A stretch of 57,841 nucleotides of DNA from an uncultured Clostridia bacterium (GTDB lineage: Bacteria > Bacillota > Clostridia > TANB77 > CAG-508), in assembly GCA_949155365.1 (NCBI GenBank), contig CASCUT010000004.1:1-57841 (forward strand), written 5' to 3'. Positions 16,811 to 24,862 of the stretch are shown here, in pieces. Position 1 is the first letter of the stretch. Every line of letters starts with the position of its first letter. The notes below the pieces were generated by a model that saw only the letters and a program-made list of their open reading frames with translations, made no database searches and was not told the origin of the DNA. Position numbers and translations under genes: made by a program.

Positions 16811-17245
16811 ATGAAAAAAATGAAAATAACCAATATTATCCTAACAATATTAATTCTATTATTTGGTATGGTAAATACAAGTTATGCTCGTGGAACAGAA
16901 GAGTATGATAGAAGAGACATAAAAATTGCATCTACCCACACTGCTGGTGAAGTAATTACAGAGGCAAAAGGCTTTATTGAAAAAGGGGAAGCAGAAGCGG
17001 GAAAGAAAATAAGTGAGGATAGTATGAAAAGTATATCCAATATCATTTATAACGTTCTTTTAGTAGTAGGAATTATTATTGCCATTATTGTAGGATTAGT
17101 TTTAGGAATTAAATTTATTATGGGAAGTTTAGAGGAAAAAGCAGAAGTAAAGAATATGATAATCCCTTATATCATAGGATGTGTCGTATTGTTTGGAGCC
17201 TTTACTATTTGGCAAATTGTAGTAGAATTGTTACAATCTGCATAA
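16811..17245 (+). CDS. TrbC/VirB2-like pilin-type protein 2
   Basis: 144 aa. A signal peptide (cut near SYA-R, residue 27) is followed by a longer polar segment (28-74, charged) than in its neighbours. Two membrane helices flank the conserved loop IKFIMGSLEEKAEVKNMIIPYIIG. The RBS AGAAGGAG precedes ATG 16811. It is a paralogue of the genes on either side. Confidence 0.75.
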   Translation: MKKMKITNIILTILILLFGMVNTSYARGTEEYDRRDIKIASTHTAGEVITEAKGFIEKGEAEAGKKISEDSMKSISNIIYNVLLVVGIIIAIIVGLVLGIKFIMGSLEEKAEVKNMIIPYIIGCVVLFGAFTIWQIVVELLQSA

Positions 17246-17271
17246 AAAAATAAAAAATAAGTAAAAAAGAG

Positions 17272-17300
17272 TTGAAAAATAGAAAAAAATATATTATAAT
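17272..17300 (+). promoter_or_regulatory. internal promoter before the third pilin-like gene
   Basis: TTGAAA at 17272-17277, a 17-bp spacer, and TATAAT at 17295-17300. It suggests extra transcription of the third pilin-like gene, which also has its own terminator. Confidence 0.65.
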
Positions 17301-17333
17301 GATAAGTAGTAATAAAAGAGGAGGAAAATGCAT

Positions 17334-17708
17334 ATGAAAAAGCAAATGAAAATAATATCTGTTTTATTAATAATAGTAGCTCTTTTAGGAGTACTAAGCA
17401 ATGTGGTATTAGCAGATGGAGTTGATCTTTCAAGCAAAATAGAAGAAATTGCAAAAGGTGATACTTCAGTTAAAACAGACAAATTAACAGATTTAGGAAA
17501 AACAATTGTAACAATCATGCAAACAGTGGGAATTGTAGTAGCCGTTGTAGTATTATTGGTATTAGGTATTAAATACATGATGGGAAGTGCAGAAGAAAAA
17601 GCAGAATACAAGAAAACAATGATACCATATGTAGTAGGTGCTGTATTAATCTTCGCATCAACCACTATCGTAAACATTGTATACCAATTAGCAAACAGCT
17701 TAAACTAA
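17334..17708 (+). CDS. TrbC/VirB2-like pilin-type protein 3
   Basis: 124 aa from ATG 17334, ten bases after GAGGAGG. An in-frame ATG two codons earlier is too close to the RBS. A signal peptide ends near VLA-D, followed by a short polar segment. Two helices flank IKYMMGSAEEKAEYKKTMIPYVVG. With its own promoter and terminator it may be made at a higher level than the rest of the apparatus, as expected for a major pilin. Confidence 0.78.
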   Translation: MKKQMKIISVLLIIVALLGVLSNVVLADGVDLSSKIEEIAKGDTSVKTDKLTDLGKTIVTIMQTVGIVVAVVVLLVLGIKYMMGSAEEKAEYKKTMIPYVVGAVLIFASTTIVNIVYQLANSLN

Positions 17709-17751
17709 TTGAAAAATTACAAAACAATGACAAAGATATTACAAATATATT

Positions 17752-17780
17752 AAAAATGCACAAAAAGTGCATTTTTTTTT
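17752..17780 (+). terminator. terminator after the third pilin-like gene
   Basis: AAAATGCAC, loop AAAAA, GTGCATTTT and a long T run. Confidence 0.88.
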
Positions 17781-17789
17781 GCTTTTTTG

Positions 17790-17818
17790 TTACATTTTGT
17801 AGGACTTTCTGTTATAAT
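17790..17818 (+). promoter_or_regulatory. promoter of the prgI-virB4 segment
   Basis: TTACAT at 17790-17795, a 17-bp spacer, and TATAAT at 17813-17818, about 50 bp before the PrgI-like gene. Confidence 0.7.
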
Positions 17819-17869
17819 ATAAATAAGTGAAATTATACATATAAACAAAAGAGAGGAGAAGTGCACCAT

Positions 17870-18217
17870 ATGGGAACTTATAATATACCTAGAAATGTAA
17901 AAGGAGAAGGAAGAATATTATTTATATTTTCTACCAAGAGTATGATATATACTGCTATTTCGGCAGTTCTTGGACTACCATTCTATTTTATTTTTTCCGC
18001 TCTTCAAACGACCATTGTAGGAATTATTATTATGGCGTTCTTTGGCTTAATCGGTTTTTTTATAGGAACCTTTAAATTCCCAGAAATAGGAGCATTCAAA
18101 TTTAGCAAAACAGTAGGTGGAGAAAACATCGATGAAATTATAAAACGAGCAATTAAATTCAAAAAAAGAGGAAATCGAATTTATTTATACACAAAGGAGG
18201 AAAGAAAGAATGGATAA
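17870..18217 (+). CDS. PrgI-family T4SS membrane protein
   Basis: 115 aa. A short N-terminus (YNIPRNVKGEGRILFIFSTKS) is followed by two membrane helices (about 25-43 and 47-67) and a basic C-terminal part. This is the PrgI/VirB3-like layout found directly upstream of VirB4 in Gram-positive T4SSs. I prefer ATG 17870 over the GTG at 17861, which lies too close to GAGGAG. It overlaps the next gene by 8 bp. Confidence 0.85.
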   Translation: MGTYNIPRNVKGEGRILFIFSTKSMIYTAISAVLGLPFYFIFSALQTTIVGIIIMAFFGLIGFFIGTFKFPEIGAFKFSKTVGGENIDEIIKRAIKFKKRGNRIYLYTKEERKNG

Positions 18218-19412
18218 CATCAAACTATTAACCATTGTTTTAACAATTGTACTAGTTCTTATGGTTATGTTATTAATTGTTTTAGGATTAGTATATGTAT
18301 CAACCAAACTAAAAAGTAAGGAAGAACAAGAGAAAAAAAGCGAAGGAGAAGGAAAGAAAAAGACAAGAAAATACAAAGACTATAAAGTAGAATCTATCAT
18401 GGACTTTATGGAGTTTGATACAGTAGTAGATAACATGATTTCGCAAAAAGATGGAATGCGTTATATCATGGTGGTAGAATGCCAAGGAATTAACTATGAC
18501 TTAATGTCAGAAGCAGAAAAAAATTCCGTAGAAGATGGATTTATTCAATTTTTAAATACCTTAAGACATCCGGTACAAATCTATACTCAAACCAGAACCA
18601 TTAACTTAGACAGTAGTATTCAAACGTACAAAGAAAAAATAAAAGAAGTACAATATGCAGTAGAAAAACAAGAAATGCAATACAATCAAATGGTACGTTC
18701 TGAAGCTTATACCCAAGAGCAATTAAATAAAGCATATTTTGAACTAACCAAACAAAAGAACTTATATGAATATGGAAAAGATATTATCTATAACACAGAA
18801 AAAATGAGTTTAAATAAAAACGTACTAAACAAAAAATACTATGTTGTAATACCATACTTTGTAGAAGAACTAGGAGACAACAAATTTGATAAAGAAGAAC
18901 AACGAAATTTAGCTTTCTCAGAATTATATACAAGAGCACAATCTGTTGTAAGAACACTAGGAGTATGTGGCATAAATGGTAGAGTTATGAGTTCAAATGA
19001 TTTAGTAGAACTATTATATATGGCATATAATCGTGACGAAGCAGAAGTATATGGATTAGATAAAGCACTAAAAGCAGGATATGACGAATTGTATTCAACG
19101 GCACCAGATGTTGTTGATAAACAAATGAGATTATTAGATAAAGAAATTGAAGAAGAAGCATTAACAAAAGCAAAAGCAAAAGTAACAGAAGCAAGGTCAG
19201 AAAAACAAAAAGCATTACAAGAAAAGAGAAACCAAAAACGTGATTTAATTGATGAACTTGCTAAACTAATTATTGAAGAAAACACACAAATCTTAGGAGA
19301 GGACATTGTACAAAGTGCAATCGAAAAGATAGAAGAAAAAGAGGAAGAAGGAGGAACAAAAGAAAATGTCAAAGAAAAAACAAAGAGAACTAGAAAAACA
19401 AAGACAGCTTAA
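18210..19412 (+). CDS. T4SS protein resembling a VirB4/TraC N-terminal domain
   Basis: 400 aa. One N-terminal membrane helix (about 5-30) is followed by a charged linker and a globular part. The globular part contains DGMRYIMVVECQGINYDLMSEAEKN and FLNTLRHPVQIYTQTR, which resemble the N-terminal region of VirB4/TrsE proteins. It has no Walker motifs. The C-terminus is a long Lys/Glu coiled coil. The virB4 start lies inside its end (47-bp overlap in another frame). It may be a membrane-tethered partner or detached domain of the ATPase. Confidence 0.7.
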   Translation: MDNIKLLTIVLTIVLVLMVMLLIVLGLVYVSTKLKSKEEQEKKSEGEGKKKTRKYKDYKVESIMDFMEFDTVVDNMISQKDGMRYIMVVECQGINYDLMSEAEKNSVEDGFIQFLNTLRHPVQIYTQTRTINLDSSIQTYKEKIKEVQYAVEKQEMQYNQMVRSEAYTQEQLNKAYFELTKQKNLYEYGKDIIYNTEKMSLNKNVLNKKYYVVIPYFVEELGDNKFDKEEQRNLAFSELYTRAQSVVRTLGVCGINGRVMSSNDLVELLYMAYNRDEAEVYGLDKALKAGYDELYSTAPDVVDKQMRLLDKEIEEEALTKAKAKVTEARSEKQKALQEKRNQKRDLIDELAKLIIEENTQILGEDIVQSAIEKIEEKEEEGGTKENVKEKTKRTRKTKTA

Positions 19413-21339
19413 TAATGATTATACCAATCCAGATGAATATCAAATCTTAAAAAAGAAAACCATCAAAGAACTAATTGCTCCTTCTGGACTAGACGCAAGT
19501 AACATCGACCACTTAGAAATTATTTCTAATGTCACAAGATATGCAAGAAGTTTCTTTGTATCAGAACTACCAAGAATGGCAACTTTCCCAGAACTATTTC
19601 GTGATATGTACTTATTTGGAGACATTAATACCTCCATCTACATAAGCCCAGTAGCAGAATCAAGATCACAAAATGAATTAAATAGGACGATTAACGAACT
19701 AGAAACAGAAAGAATTGTAGCAGCTGACCGTGGAAACATTAACAGAGAAAGTACTTTAGGACAAAAAAGATGGGAAGCAGAGCAATTGAGAGATGAAATT
19801 GCAGCAGGATATAATAAATTATTTGAAGCATCCGTAGTATCCACCTTATTTGCTTATAGTTTAGATGACTTGAATCGTTATACGAAATTATTAGCATCTG
19901 AAATGTCAAAATCATTAGTAGGAGTCAAAAGTGCATGGGGAATGCAAGAAGAAGCATTCCAAAGTAATTTACCGCTAATGCAAGATAAAGTGAAAAAAAC
20001 ACATACCTTTGATAGACGTTCGATGGGAACTGTATTTCCATTTACTACATCAGAAGTAGGACATCCTACTGGAATACCACTAGGATTTAACAAACAAACA
20101 GGAGTGCCAATCTTATTTGACAACTTCCATGCATCACTTGCTAATTATAACATGGTTATATTTGCAAAGTCTGGAGCTGGTAAATCCGTAACCATGAAGA
20201 CACTTATCTCACGTTCTGCTGTGCTAATGGGAATTCAAAGTTTAGCACTAGATGCCGAAGGGGAATATAGCATTGTAGCAGAAAGCTTAGGTGGAATTAA
20301 TGTAGTAATTAGTCCAACTTCAAAAACAGTAATCAACTTATTTGAGGTAGAATCGGAAGTAATTCGTGATGAAATTACAGGAAAAACAAGATCTGTTGTC
20401 AATGTAGAAAGTAAAGTAGAAGACGTAACTCAAGCACTTCTTACCATGGCAAGAGGAAGTACAAGAAGTACAGAAGTAAATGAGCTTACCAAACAAATTA
20501 TATCAGAATCGGTTGCAGAAGAATATGCTGCTTTGCATATTACTAGCGACCCAGCAAGTTTATATGAAGCAAATGTAATGAACACAACAGATGTATTAGG
20601 AAAACAAAAGAAAAACATGCCAACCATAGGTTCTTGGTATAAAAGAATTCTAAGAAAGGCAGAAGAAAATAAGAACGTAGATTATCAATTCCATTATAGT
20701 TACTTAATCAAAGTTATGAAACAATACATCCGTGAATATAACGGACAAATGGCATACTTTGATGGACAATCTACCTTTGACTTATTAGATGGAACTTTAT
20801 TTGTAAACTTAGATATTTCCCAACTAGAAGAAAGATTTGCAAGACCACTTGCACAACAAATTTTACTTTCTTGGATTTGGGAAAAATATGTAAAGAAAAA
20901 CAGTGAAGATAGAACCAAAGCTTCGAAAAAAAGAGTGCTAGTGGATGAGGCATGGATGTTACTTCCATACCCAGAAGCCGTAGACTTTTTAAATACGATG
21001 GCACGTCGTGCTAGAAAAAGAAACGTATCCCTAGCGATTATTTCACAAAGATTCCAAGACTTCTATGAGAAACCAGAAGCACAAGCCGTTTTAACTTCTT
21101 CTGATACAAAACTATTTTTAGCACAAGATAAATCCGAAATTGGATATTTAAGAGAAGTATTTAAACTAAGTTCTGGAGAAGCAAGTTTCTTAGTAACCTG
21201 TTTCAAAGGAGAAGGACTTCTAAAAGTAGGAGCAGATACCGCAATTATCCAGATAAAGCCAACCGCAAAAGAGTTTGAATTCGTAGAGACAAATATCAAC
21301 AAGTTGGTACAAATGAATAGAAAGAAAGAGGAATACTAG
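19366..21339 (+). CDS. virB4: VirB4-family T4SS ATPase
   Basis: 657 aa. The VirB4 N-part (APSGLDASNIDHLEIISNVTRYARSFFVSELPR) precedes the ATPase domain. Walker A is AKSGAGKSVT (about residue 267), Walker B is KRVLVDEAWML (about 520), and NVSLAIISQRFQDF and a glutamine-rich finger region follow. This is the hexameric motor that drives assembly and transport at the inner face of the membrane. It is the most diagnostic gene of the locus. The RBS is GGAGG with an 11-nt spacer inside the preceding gene. Confidence 0.95.
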   Translation: MSKKKQRELEKQRQLNNDYTNPDEYQILKKKTIKELIAPSGLDASNIDHLEIISNVTRYARSFFVSELPRMATFPELFRDMYLFGDINTSIYISPVAESRSQNELNRTINELETERIVAADRGNINRESTLGQKRWEAEQLRDEIAAGYNKLFEASVVSTLFAYSLDDLNRYTKLLASEMSKSLVGVKSAWGMQEEAFQSNLPLMQDKVKKTHTFDRRSMGTVFPFTTSEVGHPTGIPLGFNKQTGVPILFDNFHASLANYNMVIFAKSGAGKSVTMKTLISRSAVLMGIQSLALDAEGEYSIVAESLGGINVVISPTSKTVINLFEVESEVIRDEITGKTRSVVNVESKVEDVTQALLTMARGSTRSTEVNELTKQIISESVAEEYAALHITSDPASLYEANVMNTTDVLGKQKKNMPTIGSWYKRILRKAEENKNVDYQFHYSYLIKVMKQYIREYNGQMAYFDGQSTFDLLDGTLFVNLDISQLEERFARPLAQQILLSWIWEKYVKKNSEDRTKASKKRVLVDEAWMLLPYPEAVDFLNTMARRARKRNVSLAIISQRFQDFYEKPEAQAVLTSSDTKLFLAQDKSEIGYLREVFKLSSGEASFLVTCFKGEGLLKVGADTAIIQIKPTAKEFEFVETNINKLVQMNRKKEEY

Positions 21340-21354
21340 GAGGAGAAATTAAAG

Positions 21355-23862
21355 ATGAAAGGTATTACCAAAAAAGGCTTTTTACAAAAGATAATCATAA
21401 GCGTAATAGTAGCATTATTACTTAGTAATTTCATAGTACCAACCTATTCTCATGCGGGATTTATATCAAATGTAGGTGGAGTGTTAGCCAATGCAATGAT
21501 AGACTTAGTGGCAATGATAGGAGATGCATTTGAATCTTTCTTACAATGGAGTATGACAGGAGCGATGGCATCAGGAGAAAAGTATAGAGATTTAGCAGTA
21601 ATGGTTGAACAAGGAGATGACCGAATAGAACCAGGTAGTGGAGAAGCAACAATTGAAGTTGAGACAGAAGATTTAGATTTGGGAAAAAATACAGATAGTG
21701 ATACCTATCAAGTACCTGTAATAGAATATAGCCCAGAAGAAATATTTAGTAATAAAGTGCCATACTTAGATATCAATTTTATTAATCCAAAACTAACAAA
21801 AGACACATCAAAATATGGAGTAGATGGAACAGCGGCAATTTTACAAGAAACAATTTCAGGATGGTACATCGCACTTAGAAATTTGGCAATCGTTGGACTT
21901 TTATGTGTATTAGCATATGTAGGAATTAGGATTATTATATCTAGTACAGCACCAGATAAAGCAAAATATAAGCAAATGTTTATGGATTGGTTAATTGCAC
22001 TTTGTCTATTATTCTTCTTACACTATATCATGTCATTTACACTTGTGTTAATTGATTCATTAAATGATGCATTAGCAGGAAATACCTATACTTCAGAAAC
22101 AGTAGTTGTTTCTGTAAGTGATGGAACAAGTTTTTCAACGAATGTAATGGGTGCAACAAGATTCATGGTACAAAGCAAAGATAATATGGAAAGTTTTGCT
22201 TATTTATTAGTATATATAGCATTAATAGCCTATACAGGAATTTTTACTTTCCACTATTTGAAAAGGACACTTACAATGGCGTTTTTAACAATAATAGCAC
22301 CACTTGTAGCACTTACTTATCCAATCGATAAAATAGGGGATGGAAAAGCACAAGCTTTTAATATGTGGCTTAAAGAATATATATATACAGCATTGATTCA
22401 ACCATTCCATTTTATTGTATATATGGTTTTTGTGGGTTCTGCTATGGAACTTGTAAAAACAAACTTTATATTTGCATTAGCAGCAGTTGGATTTATATTA
22501 CCAGCAGAGAAATTGTTGAAGAAAATGTTTGGCTTTGATAAAGCACCTCTAGGAATGATGAGCTCTTTAGCAGGATTTACAGCAGGGTCATTAGCTTCTA
22601 AATTTGGAGGTAAAGGTGGCTCAAAATCATCAGGAGCATCTGATAGAGGAAAAAGTAACGATTCTTCATCCAATACAGAAGATAAACCAAGCTTTACAAG
22701 AACACATGGAACAGATGATATAGATTATAGAGATAATGTGGAATCTAAGCCAAAAGAAGAAAATACTGATAAAGAAGAAAATACTGATAAAGAAGATGTA
22801 GCGAAAAAGGCAGCAGAAAGATTTGCGGAGCAACAAAGAAGACAAGAAGAAGAAGAACAACGAAGACAATTAGAAGAACAGCAAAGACAACTAGAACAGC
22901 AACAAAGAGAATTAAGTGAACAACAGGATAGTAAAGAAGAAAATAAAGAACCAAGTGGATTCAGACAGGGTATGAGAAATATCGTAAGTGCAAAAGGCGG
23001 TAAAAAGAGAATGGCAATTAAAGGTGCTAAAAAACTAGGAAAAGCAGCTAAATTTACCGCTAAGGCAGGATTTGGAACATCAAGACTAGCATTAGGTGCT
23101 GCTGGAACTATTATTGGAGGAGCAGCAGGACTTGCTTCAGGAAAAGGACTAACAGGTGTAATTGCAGGAGCAACAGCAGGAAGAACAATTGGAAAAGGCG
23201 TAGTAAACAAAGTAGAAAATACAGCTACTGGATTAGGAAGAGGAGCGGTACACTTAGGAAGTACAGTAAATTCAGCTAGACATAAAGCAGGAGATACTAT
23301 CAGAAGGACAAGAGATACCTTTAGTGGAAATACAGAGTGGCAAGATAAACATACAGCAAGAATGTTTATGAAAGATGCAAGTACAGACCAATACATTAGA
23401 GACAAGTGGACGAATGACCATAATGGACAAGCTCCATCTGCACGAGACTTACGAGAAGAAAAACAAGCGATACAGCAATATGCAGATGAAGGTATGACTG
23501 ATATTGCACAAATTTATAGAGCTAGAAAATCAGAAAAACTTGGAGTTTCAGCAAAACAATCAGCAAAAATTGCATTACTTGCACAAGATAGAAAAATTAC
23601 TTCAGATGTTCTTGGAGATGATAAGAAATATAATCAAAGAAGAGCAGACTTTACACAAGAATTTATGAATAAAGGATTTAATGAAACAGAAGCAGGAAAA
23701 CAAGCGGATTATGTATTAAATGTAATGAAAGCACAAACGGGACAATCTTACGATATGGATAAAATAAAAGGTAAGTCAACCCCTACAACTGCTCAAACAC
23801 CGAATCCTTCAGGAAGAAACCGCTCGGGAGGAAGAAAACCAAGGAGAAACACAAAAAAATAA
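21355..23862 (+). CDS. VirB6/TrbL-like polytopic channel protein with long cytoplasmic tail
   Basis: 835 aa. A signal-like N-terminal helix (12-32) precedes a soluble stretch to about residue 165. Six or so membrane helices follow (about 170-400, including the FTFHYLKRTLTMAFLTIIAPLVALTYPIDKIGDGKAQAF region typical of the family). The tail then begins with a Ser/Gly linker, a Gln/Glu coiled coil (about 480-535) and an Ala/Gly/Lys-rich segment. The C-terminus is basic. It starts 15 bp after virB4 with an AGGAGGAG RBS. The tail is unusually long and its job is unknown. Confidence 0.85.
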   Translation: MKGITKKGFLQKIIISVIVALLLSNFIVPTYSHAGFISNVGGVLANAMIDLVAMIGDAFESFLQWSMTGAMASGEKYRDLAVMVEQGDDRIEPGSGEATIEVETEDLDLGKNTDSDTYQVPVIEYSPEEIFSNKVPYLDINFINPKLTKDTSKYGVDGTAAILQETISGWYIALRNLAIVGLLCVLAYVGIRIIISSTAPDKAKYKQMFMDWLIALCLLFFLHYIMSFTLVLIDSLNDALAGNTYTSETVVVSVSDGTSFSTNVMGATRFMVQSKDNMESFAYLLVYIALIAYTGIFTFHYLKRTLTMAFLTIIAPLVALTYPIDKIGDGKAQAFNMWLKEYIYTALIQPFHFIVYMVFVGSAMELVKTNFIFALAAVGFILPAEKLLKKMFGFDKAPLGMMSSLAGFTAGSLASKFGGKGGSKSSGASDRGKSNDSSSNTEDKPSFTRTHGTDDIDYRDNVESKPKEENTDKEENTDKEDVAKKAAERFAEQQRRQEEEEQRRQLEEQQRQLEQQQRELSEQQDSKEENKEPSGFRQGMRNIVSAKGGKKRMAIKGAKKLGKAAKFTAKAGFGTSRLALGAAGTIIGGAAGLASGKGLTGVIAGATAGRTIGKGVVNKVENTATGLGRGAVHLGSTVNSARHKAGDTIRRTRDTFSGNTEWQDKHTARMFMKDASTDQYIRDKWTNDHNGQAPSARDLREEKQAIQQYADEGMTDIAQIYRARKSEKLGVSAKQSAKIALLAQDRKITSDVLGDDKKYNQRRADFTQEFMNKGFNETEAGKQADYVLNVMKAQTGQSYDMDKIKGKSTPTTAQTPNPSGRNRSGGRKPRRNTKK

Positions 23863-23911
23863 ACAGAAGAGTAAAAAATAATTGAATAAATAAAATAGGA
23901 GGCTACTTACA

Positions 23912-24844
23912 ATGAACAAAATAATTAGGATATGGAATCAGAACAGAGGAAAAATTATCATAACAGCATTGGTGGTAGCTTTCTTTTTCATTATCATAAG
24001 AGCGTTAAATGATAGTGCATTAAAGGCTTCAAAAGAAAGAAAAAACAATGTGAATGAAAGCATATTAGAGGAAGAGATGCCAACGCAGTCTATTATTACA
24101 GGGGAAAAAGTAAATGTAGAAAAAACAAAAACAAATGTAAATTTAATAGAGGATTTTGTAGAAAAATGTAATTCAAATGATATTGATAATGCATATGCTC
24201 TATTATCAGAAGGTTGTAAAGAAACATTGTTTCCAACCAAAGAAAGATTTGTAAAAGACTATTATAATATTATATTTACAGAAAATAGAACCACCAACAT
24301 CGAGAACTATAAAAATTCAACGAAAACAAATACATACAAAGTTACATTTTATGGCGATGTACTTGGAACAGGGAGTATTTCTTCAAAAGACTATTATCAA
24401 GATTACATTACAGTAGAGAAGGAAAGTAAAAAATTAAATATTAATAGTTTAATTATAACAAATGAAATAAACAAGAAAGTAGAACAAAATGGAATTATAA
24501 TAACAATAGCAAAGCAAAAAATATATATAGATTATGAAATATATGAAATTAGAGTACAAAATAATACGGATAAAGATATTTGCTTAGATACCAGAAAAAG
24601 TTCTAAAACTGTATATGCAACAGGAACAGACAATGTAAAATATACAGCATTTACCAATGAGATATCAAGTGATTTATATCAGATTACATCCTATGGTTCA
24701 AAAACATATCGTTTGAAATTCAACAAAAAATACAATGCAAGTATAGCAACGAAAAAGGTAACTTTTACAGATGTCGTAGAAGATTATCAAAAATACAAAA
24801 ATGAAAATACAACAGAAAGATTAAAACTAGAAGTAGCATGGTAA
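23912..24844 (+). CDS. T4SS-associated bitopic protein, VirB8-like topology
   Basis: 310 aa. A short cytoplasmic end, one membrane helix (about 15-32) and an extracytoplasmic domain containing NAYALLSEGCKETLFPTKERF, reminiscent of NTF2-like folds in VirB8/TcpC proteins. A second beta-rich half follows (ICLDTRKSSKTVYATGTDNV). The gene at 27740 has the same layout and the same FPT-E-F segment, so the two are probable paralogues. The RBS is ATAGGAGG. The VirB8 assignment is inference from topology and context. Confidence 0.65.
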   Translation: MNKIIRIWNQNRGKIIITALVVAFFFIIIRALNDSALKASKERKNNVNESILEEEMPTQSIITGEKVNVEKTKTNVNLIEDFVEKCNSNDIDNAYALLSEGCKETLFPTKERFVKDYYNIIFTENRTTNIENYKNSTKTNTYKVTFYGDVLGTGSISSKDYYQDYITVEKESKKLNINSLIITNEINKKVEQNGIIITIAKQKIYIDYEIYEIRVQNNTDKDICLDTRKSSKTVYATGTDNVKYTAFTNEISSDLYQITSYGSKTYRLKFNKKYNASIATKKVTFTDVVEDYQKYKNENTTERLKLEVAW

Positions 24845-24862
24845 ACAAGGAAAGTGGTGAAT

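Noticed and set aside
22725..23405. Long minus-strand ORF (226 aa) opposite the VirB6-like tail
   Set aside because: Its composition is the mirror of a Gln/Ala-rich coding strand. It has no RBS, and the plus-strand gene is well supported.
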